Below the pieces are notes generated by a model. It ran no database searches, was not told the origin of the DNA, and saw only the letters and a program-made list of their open reading frames with translations. From an uncultured Eubacterium sp. (GTDB taxonomy: Bacteria > Bacillota > Clostridia > Lachnospirales > Lachnospiraceae): 37,411 nucleotides of DNA. The stretch covers positions 1 through 37,411 of the forward strand of contig CAJOPA010000086.1 in assembly GCA_905236235.1 (NCBI GenBank), in the 5' to 3' direction. Positions 32,624 through 37,411 of the stretch are shown in pieces. Each line of letters opens with the position of its first letter. The first letter of the stretch is position 1. The position numbers and the translations under genes are program-made.

Positions 32624-32666
32624 ATTTCCAATCGATTTTATAGCACTTATAAATTAACATTTATAG

Positions 32667-32695
32667 TTGACAAACCCCATGCGCTTCTGTATAAT
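32667..32695 (+). promoter_or_regulatory. Consensus sigma-A promoter of rpmF
   Basis: TTGACA (32667-32672) and TATAAT (32690-32695) with a 17-base spacer are a full consensus match. A perfect AT-rich inverted repeat TATAAAT-TAAC-ATTTATA (32648-32665) touches the -35 and may be an UP element or operator. Confidence 0.92.
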
Positions 32696-32772
32696 TTCAT
32701 GGTGCGACAAAATCTAATAGAGCTTTGTGCTTTTAGATAACGTATTCTATGACATGAAGGAGGTGTAGGGAG

Positions 32773-32952
32773 ATGTCGATTTGTCCGAAGAATAAATCTT
32801 CCAAGGGAAGAAGAGATAGAAGAAGAGCAAACTGGAAAATGTCTGCTCCGACTTTGGTAAAATGCAGCAAGTGTGGCGCGCTGATGGTTCCGCACAGAGT
32901 CTGCAAGAGCTGTGGCTCCTATAACAAGAAGGAGATCATTGCACAGGATTAA
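32773..32952 (+). CDS. rpmF: 50S ribosomal protein L32
   Basis: A 59-residue large-subunit ribosomal protein, MSICPKNKSSKGRRDRRRAN, with the zinc-ribbon type cysteine pairs KCSKCG and VCKSCG (C-x2-C twice), so it is the zinc-binding form. AAGGAGGTG at 32757-32765 is a near-perfect ribosome site. In Firmicutes rpmF usually follows a yceD (DUF177) gene and precedes plsX; yceD is missing here and plsX lies nearly 3 kb downstream. Own promoter and terminator make it a single-gene unit. Confidence 0.97.
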   Translation: MSICPKNKSSKGRRDRRRANWKMSAPTLVKCSKCGALMVPHRVCKSCGSYNKKEIIAQD

Positions 32953-32968
32953 TTTCCGACGAGAATTG

Positions 32969-33003
32969 CTCCTCCGGTCCGTATGGGACGGGGGAGTTTT
33001 TTT
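32969..33003 (+). terminator. Terminator of rpmF
   Basis: CTCCTCCGGTCC pairs with GGACGGGGGAG with one bulged G and one G-U pair, then seven T. Confidence 0.85.
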
Positions 33004-33036
33004 GTGTCTTTTTATGCTTTTTGGTGGGATTTTGTG

Positions 33037-33042
33037 TATAAT
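33037..33042 (+). promoter_or_regulatory. Candidate -10 box of the second SDR gene
   Basis: A perfect TATAAT at 33037-33042 about 95 bases before the start. The matching -35 region (around 33014-33019, ATGCTT) is poor. Confidence 0.4.
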
Positions 33043-33136
33043 GGGGAAGGGTCAAAAACAGTTTGTATGCATGGACGGTTAGAAATGGTCTCTGCAAAAA
33101 ACGTTTACAAAAGATAGGTGATTTAAAGGGGGTAGA

Positions 33137-33958
33137 ATGATGAGTTTTGATCGTGAAAAATGTCCTGTGAAGCTTCCGAGTTTTGATCTGACGGATAAGG
33201 TTGCCATCGTGACCGGGAGCACCAAGGGATTGGGCTACGGTATTGTCATGGCTTTTGCGGCGCATGGCGCAAAGGTGGTGATCACGTCGCGTCATCAGGA
33301 GGATTGCGACCGGGTCGTGAAGGAAGTGGAGGATCTTGGCGGTGAGGCACTCGGTGTAGCGACCGACGTGCAGGAAAAAGCGCAGGTAGAGGCGCTGGTG
33401 GAAAAATGCGTGGAACGCTTTGGACGTCTGGATATCCTGGTGAATAATGCCGGTGTGGCGATCACCAAAAAGATCGTGGATCTTGAAGAAAAAGAATACA
33501 ATACCATGATGGATTCCAATCTTCGCAGTGTTTTCTTTGGCGCGCAGGCGGCGGCCAAGCAAATGATCCGTCAGAATGAAGAGGGCCGCGGCGACGGAGG
33601 CAAGATCATCAATATGTGTTCGATCGGCGGCGTGAAGGGCAATAACGGCGTGGCGGTGTATGGCGCGTCCAAAGCAGGCGCGATCAACCTGACCAAGTCG
33701 CTTGCATGGGAACTTGCCCGATACCATATTACGGCCAATGCGATCTGCCCCGGGTATGTGGTGACGGAGATGAATCATTCACAGCTGATCGATACGAATT
33801 TTGGAGAAAAACAATTGTTAAATATACCGCTCCGTAGGTTCGGTACGGTGGATGAGATCGCGGCTTTGGCGCTTTTTATTGCGTCGGATAGTTGCAACAT
33901 GTTAAACGGAGAGTACATTATTGCGGATATGGGGGCAACCCTGGGAGGCAATATTTAA
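33137..33958 (+). CDS. Short-chain dehydrogenase/reductase, probably NADP-dependent
   Basis: A 273-residue SDR with TGSTKGLG at 26-33, NNAG at 103-106, catalytic Ser162, Tyr175 and Lys179 (YGASKAG). Ser51-Arg52 after the second strand favours NADP(H), unlike the neighbouring SDR with Asp. The sequence resembles FabG/gluconate 5-dehydrogenase-type reductases, with PGYVVTEM and a C-terminal IADMGATLGG instead of the usual DGG. Substrate unknown; location near plsX-acpP does not prove a FabG role, and the catalytic tail differs. AAGGGGG precedes two adjacent ATGs (33137, 33140). ispF follows 33 bases later, so the two may be cotranscribed. Confidence 0.88.
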   Translation: MMSFDREKCPVKLPSFDLTDKVAIVTGSTKGLGYGIVMAFAAHGAKVVITSRHQEDCDRVVKEVEDLGGEALGVATDVQEKAQVEALVEKCVERFGRLDILVNNAGVAITKKIVDLEEKEYNTMMDSNLRSVFFGAQAAAKQMIRQNEEGRGDGGKIINMCSIGGVKGNNGVAVYGASKAGAINLTKSLAWELARYHITANAICPGYVVTEMNHSQLIDTNFGEKQLLNIPLRRFGTVDEIAALALFIASDSCNMLNGEYIIADMGATLGGNI

Positions 33959-33991
33959 AAATCGGCATTATCCGCAGGAAGGAGTGGGAAC

Positions 33992-34468
33992 ATGCGCATA
34001 GGCATGGGCTATGATGTCCATCGTTTGGTGGAGGACAGAAAACTGATCATTGGCGGTGAGGAGATCCCTTATGAGAAGGGGCTCCTTGGACATTCCGATG
34101 CGGATGTGCTCCTACATGCCGTGATGGATGCACTTCTGGGCGCGGCCGCCTTGGGGGATATCGGGAAGCATTTCCCGGATACGCAGGAGAAGTATAAGGA
34201 TGCGGACAGCAGGGTGTTGCTCCGGAAGACGGGAGACCTGGTGCGGGCCGCGGGATATCGCGTGGGTAATATCGATGCCACCATCATCGCGCAGGCACCA
34301 AAGATGCGTCCTTATATTGCGAAAATGGAGGAAAATATTGCATCGGATCTTGGGATTGCGGTGGATAAGGTTAATGTGAAGGCCACCACAGAAGAAGGCC
34401 TGGGCTTTACCGGGCAGGGGCTCGGGATCAGCAGCCAGGCCGTATGTATTCTGGAAGATATCGCTTAG
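33992..34468 (+). CDS. ispF: 2-C-methyl-D-erythritol 2,4-cyclodiphosphate synthase
   Basis: Fifth enzyme of the MEP isoprenoid pathway, 158 residues, forming a homotrimer. Metal ligands Asp8 and His10 lie in IGMGYDVHR, and the family block [34 protein letters not shown] supplies the third His; the C-terminal [19 protein letters not shown] is standard. GAAGGAGTGGG precedes the ATG. No ispD is adjacent, although ispDF pairing is common. Its stop region overlaps the stop of the reverse gene downstream by four bases. Confidence 0.97.
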   Translation: MRIGMGYDVHRLVEDRKLIIGGEEIPYEKGLLGHSDADVLLHAVMDALLGAAALGDIGKHFPDTQEKYKDADSRVLLRKTGDLVRAAGYRVGNIDATIIAQAPKMRPYIAKMEENIASDLGIAVDKVNVKATTEEGLGFTGQGLGISSQAVCILEDIA

Positions 34469-34815
34469 AATTGTTGCATGTGATCGGAAAGCATCATCAT
34501 GCGCTTTCTGAGTTTTTCCGGAGAGATGCCCAAGTATTGCGCACCCATCTGCTCCGTGATGACGCGATTTTCTACCATATTGTAGATGAGATTGGATGCG
34601 CCGTCACGATAGGCTTCGGCACGCATCATGGAGATCTCCGCGTCGGAGAGCGGGGGCTTGACCTCGTCCCGGATCTTTTGGATCTCTTCTTCGGGAAGTT
34701 CGGTGTATTTTGCCACAAGGCTTACGGGCATGCCGTCCGAGAGCATGTTGGTGGCGATGCTTACGATGCGGTCAGCGGCATATTCTTCTAACATTTCAAT
34801 GACTTTGGCGTCCAT
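34465..34815 (-). CDS. Small helical protein, unknown function
   Basis: A 116-residue protein, well supported by AAGGAGG six bases before its ATG on the reverse strand. It contains two similar helix-turn-helix-like segments: [20 protein letters not shown] (about 26-45) and a second near [18 protein letters not shown]. The first resembles the C-terminal tail found in PD-(D/E)XK/Rpn-family proteins, but no nuclease domain is present. It could be a DNA-binding remnant or a stand-alone regulator. It is convergent with ispF and divergent from argC. Confidence 0.6.
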   Translation of the reverse strand: MDAKVIEMLEEYAADRIVSIATNMLSDGMPVSLVAKYTELPEEEIQKIRDEVKPPLSDAEISMMRAEAYRDGASNLIYNMVENRVITEQMGAQYLGISPEKLRKRMMMLSDHMQQF

Positions 34816-34890
34816 GGTCTGCCTCCTTATTCAAAACTGTAGTTAGTATATCCGAGAACCATCAAAAAGGCAAATGAAAGGTGAAAACAT

Positions 34891-35835
34891 ATGAAAAAAG
34901 TATTTATCGACGGAAGCGCAGGCACGACGGGGCTGCGGATCTATGACAGGATCCGGGAGCGGGAGGATATCGAGCTTATGACCATCGCGCCGGAGCTTCG
35001 CAAGGATCTTGAGGAACGCAAGCGTTTGATCAACGCGTCGGATATCACGTTTTTGTGCCTCCCGGATGAAGCATCCAAGGAGTCGGTATCCCTCGTGGAA
35101 AATGAGGATGTGGTGATCCTCGATACTTCGACGGCACATCGGACCGCCGACGGATGGGCGTACGGTTTTCCGGAGTTGTCCGCAAAGCACAGGGAGGCGA
35201 TCGTGAAAGGCAAACGGATCGCTGTGCCGGGGTGTCATGCTTCGGGATTTATTTCCCTTGTGTATCCTTTGATCGCAGGCGGGATCCTTGCGCCGGATTA
35301 TCCACTGGCGGCCTTTTCATTGACGGGCTACAGCGGAGGCGGAAAGGGCATGATCGCTGCCTATGAGGCCGAGGATAAGGCGGAAGAATTCTTTTCGCCG
35401 CGGCAGTATGGGATCGCCCAGCAGCATAAGCATCTGCCGGAGATGCGCAAGGTTTGCGGCCTGACGCGGACGCCCTTATTTTCTCCCATTGTGGATGATT
35501 ACTACAGCGGTATGCTGGTGACGGTGCCTCTGCATGCGGATCTCATGCAGAAAAAAATGGGTGTGGCGAGCTTGCGAGAATACTATGCAGACTTCTATGC
35601 GGGAAGCCTTTTTGTATCCGTGGCACCGGAGGAAGATGCACATCAGGCTTCGGGATTTTTGGCCGGTAATACGCTTAGCGGAAAAGACAGTATGCGGATC
35701 TATGTGACGGGAAACGACGAGAGGATCCTTGTGGCGTCCCAGTTTGATAATCTTGGCAAAGGTGCTTCCGGCGCAGCGATGCAGTGCATGAATCTGGTGA
35801 TGGGTTGCGAGGAGACCAAGGGGCTGTTTCTGTAA
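34891..35835 (+). CDS. argC: N-acetyl-gamma-glutamyl-phosphate reductase, type 2
   Basis: Arginine biosynthesis step 3, NADPH-dependent reduction of N-acetylglutamyl phosphate. The 314-residue length and the sequence KVFIDGSAGTTGLRI with catalytic Cys115 in VPGCHASGF mark the short type 2 form; FLCLPDEASKE, DTSTAHRT and YSGGGKGMI also fit. GAAAGGTG lies upstream of the ATG. No other arginine gene is in the window, so it is separated from the rest of the pathway. It has a 75-base divergent region with the small reverse gene, which must hold its promoter, though I cannot place boxes with confidence. Confidence 0.93.
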   Translation: MKKVFIDGSAGTTGLRIYDRIREREDIELMTIAPELRKDLEERKRLINASDITFLCLPDEASKESVSLVENEDVVILDTSTAHRTADGWAYGFPELSAKHREAIVKGKRIAVPGCHASGFISLVYPLIAGGILAPDYPLAAFSLTGYSGGGKGMIAAYEAEDKAEEFFSPRQYGIAQQHKHLPEMRKVCGLTRTPLFSPIVDDYYSGMLVTVPLHADLMQKKMGVASLREYYADFYAGSLFVSVAPEEDAHQASGFLAGNTLSGKDSMRIYVTGNDERILVASQFDNLGKGASGAAMQCMNLVMGCEETKGLFL

Positions 35836-35847
35836 GGAAATGTCACC

Positions 35848-35876
35848 TTTACTTTGCACGGGACATAGTGTATATT
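35848..35876 (+). promoter_or_regulatory. Promoter of plsX-acpP
   Basis: TTTACT (35848-35853) and TATATT (35871-35876) with a 17-base spacer, 13 bases after the argC stop and 57 bases before the plsX start. Confidence 0.65.
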
Positions 35877-35932
35877 GATGAAAGAATAAGGAACGGTCTT
35901 TTTCTTATGTAGAAAAAGAGATGGGGAACAGT

Positions 35933-36994
35933 ATGTCAGACATGATAAAAGTGGCAGTAGATGCCATGGGCGGGGACAATGCCCCGGGAGAGGTCGTAAA
36001 GGGCGCCGTGGAGGCGCTACAGGCAAATAAGCGGATCTTTGTTTATTTAACGGGTCGCAAGGAGGATATCGAGGAAGAACTGGCGAAGTACGAATATCCC
36101 AAGGACAGATTGGAGATCGTACCGACCACGGAGGTGATCGAGATGGCGGAGCAGCCCACGACAGCCATCCGTACCAAGAAGGATTCCTCCATGGTCAGAG
36201 GCCTGCGTATGGTAAAAAGCGGAGAGGCGGATGCTTTTGTTTCCGCGGGCAGTACCGGTGCCGTTCTTGTGGGTGGGATCCTCTTGGTCGGTAAGGCCAA
36301 GGGTGTGCAGCGTTCACCGCTTGCACCGTTGATCCCGACACGTACGGGCGTATCGCTTCTGATCGATTGCGGAGCGAATGTTGACGCGAGAAGCGATCAT
36401 TTGGTACAATTTGCACAGATGGGTTCCATCTATATGGAGCAGGTGATGGGCATTGAGAATCCTCGGGTTGCCATTGTCAATATCGGCGCCGAGGAGGAGA
36501 AGGGCAACAGCCTGGTCAAGGAGACCATGCCAAAGCTTAAAGAGACAAAGGGGATCCATTTTATCGGCAGCATCGAAGCCAGGGATATTCCGGAAGGGTA
36601 TGCGGATGTTATCGTCTGCGATGCCTTCGTGGGTAATGTGATCCTAAAGCTTTATGAGGGCGTGGGATCCACTATGATCGGTATGATCAAGCAGGGGCTT
36701 ATGACAAGTCTTAGGTCTAAGATCGGTGCACTTCTCATCAAACCTTCCTTAAAGGGTGTGGTGAAGATGTTTGATACCTCCCATTACGGCGGCGCACCGC
36801 TGTTGGGATTACGGGGGCTTGTGGTCAAGACCCATGGCAGCTCCAAAGCGGCAGAGATCAAGAATTCGATCCTGCAGTGTATTACATTTACGGAGCAGAG
36901 GATCAACGAACAGATCGTAGAACGCCTTGCACAGTTAAGCGACGAAGACACAGTGTCGGAGGATGCGGCAACGGATGCGGGTGAGGAACAATAA
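35933..36994 (+). CDS. plsX: Phosphate acyltransferase PlsX
   Basis: Converts acyl-ACP to acyl phosphate for phosphatidic acid synthesis at the membrane. About 353 residues. The N-terminal KVAVDAMGGDNAPGEVVKGA, SAGSTGAVLVGG, DCGANVD and the C-terminal FDTSHYGGAPLLGLRG are diagnostic. Three start choices exist: 35921 (AGAG abuts it), 35933 (GGGG six bases upstream, preferred) and 35942. The tail after about residue 330 is acidic (DEDTVSEDAATDAGEE). acpP follows after 26 bases, the standard plsX-acpP pair. Confidence 0.95.
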   Translation: MSDMIKVAVDAMGGDNAPGEVVKGAVEALQANKRIFVYLTGRKEDIEEELAKYEYPKDRLEIVPTTEVIEMAEQPTTAIRTKKDSSMVRGLRMVKSGEADAFVSAGSTGAVLVGGILLVGKAKGVQRSPLAPLIPTRTGVSLLIDCGANVDARSDHLVQFAQMGSIYMEQVMGIENPRVAIVNIGAEEEKGNSLVKETMPKLKETKGIHFIGSIEARDIPEGYADVIVCDAFVGNVILKLYEGVGSTMIGMIKQGLMTSLRSKIGALLIKPSLKGVVKMFDTSHYGGAPLLGLRGLVVKTHGSSKAAEIKNSILQCITFTEQRINEQIVERLAQLSDEDTVSEDAATDAGEEQ

Positions 36995-37020
36995 ACCAGT
37001 CAAAGGAGAGGAATAAGCGT

Positions 37021-37263
37021 ATGGAATTTGAGATTTTGAAGAATATCATTGCGGAGACTCTGGGAGTAGACACGGAGGAGATCACCATGGATACCACCTT
37101 TGAAGGTGACCTGGGTGCGGATTCTTTGGATGTGACCTCCATCATTATTGAGCTGGAAGAGCAGTTGGATATCCAGATCAGTGATGAAGAAGCTGTAGAG
37201 ATCAAGACGGTCGGAGATGCGGTCGCCAAGATCAAGGAAGCGGTAGGCAATCTCGACGATTAG
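37021..37263 (+). CDS. acpP: Acyl carrier protein
   Basis: An 80-residue acidic four-helix carrier, the phosphopantetheine-bearing partner of fatty acid synthesis and of PlsX. The attachment serine is in GADSLDVTS (about residue 38). The residues after it, IIIELEEQLDIQISDEEAV, form helix II. AAAGGAGAGG lies upstream of the ATG. The motif SLDVTS differs slightly from the common SLDLVE, as is usual in Clostridia. A hairpin with a T-run separates it from rnc. Confidence 0.96.
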   Translation: MEFEILKNIIAETLGVDTEEITMDTTFEGDLGADSLDVTSIIIELEEQLDIQISDEEAVEIKTVGDAVAKIKEAVGNLDD

Positions 37264-37295
37264 GGATTACCGCAGCATCATAGGATAGGAGGGAT

Positions 37296-37337
37296 CAGGG
37301 TTTCTTAAAGGACCTTTAAGAAGCCTTGGTCTTTTTT
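37296..37337 (+). terminator. Terminator or attenuator between acpP and rnc
   Basis: TTCTTAAAG (37302-37310) and CTTTAAGAA (37314-37322) form a perfect stem around GAC, extended by GGG-type pairing to GCC on both sides, and CTTTTTT follows at 37331-37337. It lies between two genes normally cotranscribed, so partial read-through is likely. Confidence 0.7.
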
Positions 37338-37352
37338 GAAAAGGAAGCGAAA

Positions 37353-37411
37353 ATGAAAAAAGAGCAGGAGGAATTTCAGAACGTCATTTGTTATGAATTT
37401 CAGGATCCGGA
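37353..37411 (+). CDS. rnc: Ribonuclease III, N-terminal fragment (3' end outside window)
   Basis: Nineteen complete codons, MKKEQEEFQNVICYEFQDP, end at the window edge. The stretch I-x-Y-E-F-x-D-P matches the opening helix of RNase III (IGYEFKDPELL-like). GAAAAGGAAG precedes the ATG. Position after acpP is the usual Firmicute plsX-acpP-rnc order, which supports the call. Catalytic motif lies beyond the window. Confidence 0.75.
   Translation, partial: MKKEQEEFQNVICYEFQDP

Overview
The window reads as a chromosomal core segment of a medium-GC Firmicute, most likely a member of the Lachnospiraceae (Clostridia). This is inferred from family content and gene order: RNase J / MltG-like / TrmR / U32 peptidase, polA-coaE next to a long FtsA-like ATPase, an ACT protein followed by a PFL (UPF0210) protein, pyruvate carboxylase, tmcAL diverging from pta-ackA, and plsX-acpP-rnc. 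I see no tRNA, rRNA, CRISPR array, intact insertion sequence, prophage or recognisable defence system.

Layout. 1-8706 is one forward run: the 3' part of an RNase J gene, a membrane-anchored YceG/MltG-like protein, the tRNA methyltransferase TrmR, a U32 peptidase-family (TrhP-like) protein, a lactonase-family beta-propeller, and a complete type IIA topoisomerase B and A pair. 8743-10868 is a membrane pyrophosphatase with its own promoter and terminator. 10948-13652 holds a GH5 lipoprotein, a pyridoxal-kinase-like enzyme and a TatD-linked-type radical SAM protein. 13769-15496 holds an LppM-like lipoprotein and a convergent SGNH hydrolase that share a bidirectional terminator. 15760-22177 is polA-coaE-ftsA-like-walJ-like. 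22203-27553 carries the ACT/PFL pair and pyruvate carboxylase. 27668-31391 has tmcAL (reverse) diverging from pta-ackA.

31332-37411 is the fatty acid/phospholipid locus rpmF ... plsX-acpP-rnc, split up by extra genes. Two SDR dehydrogenases, ispF, a small reverse-strand gene and a type 2 argC sit in it, many with their own promoters and terminators.

The genes work in a few groups. Central fermentation and energy: pyruvate carboxylase, pta-ackA and a pyrophosphatase whose residues suggest K+-dependent Na+ pumping. Nucleic acid processing: RNase J, TrmR, U32, TmcAL, topoisomerase pair, Pol I and RNase III. Envelope and lipid synthesis: MltG-like, LppM-like, SGNH, PlsX and ACP.

The most interesting signals are regulatory and architectural. 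A pair of matching 17-bp palindromes lies 89 bp apart around the promoter of the first SDR gene, one of them covering the -10 box. The FtsA-like ATPase has an unusual C-terminal extension with three beta-grasp-like segments. TCACA/TGTGA palindromes sit at the promoters of two neighbouring envelope genes. I found no clearly new multi-gene system; most of the window is ordinary core genome.
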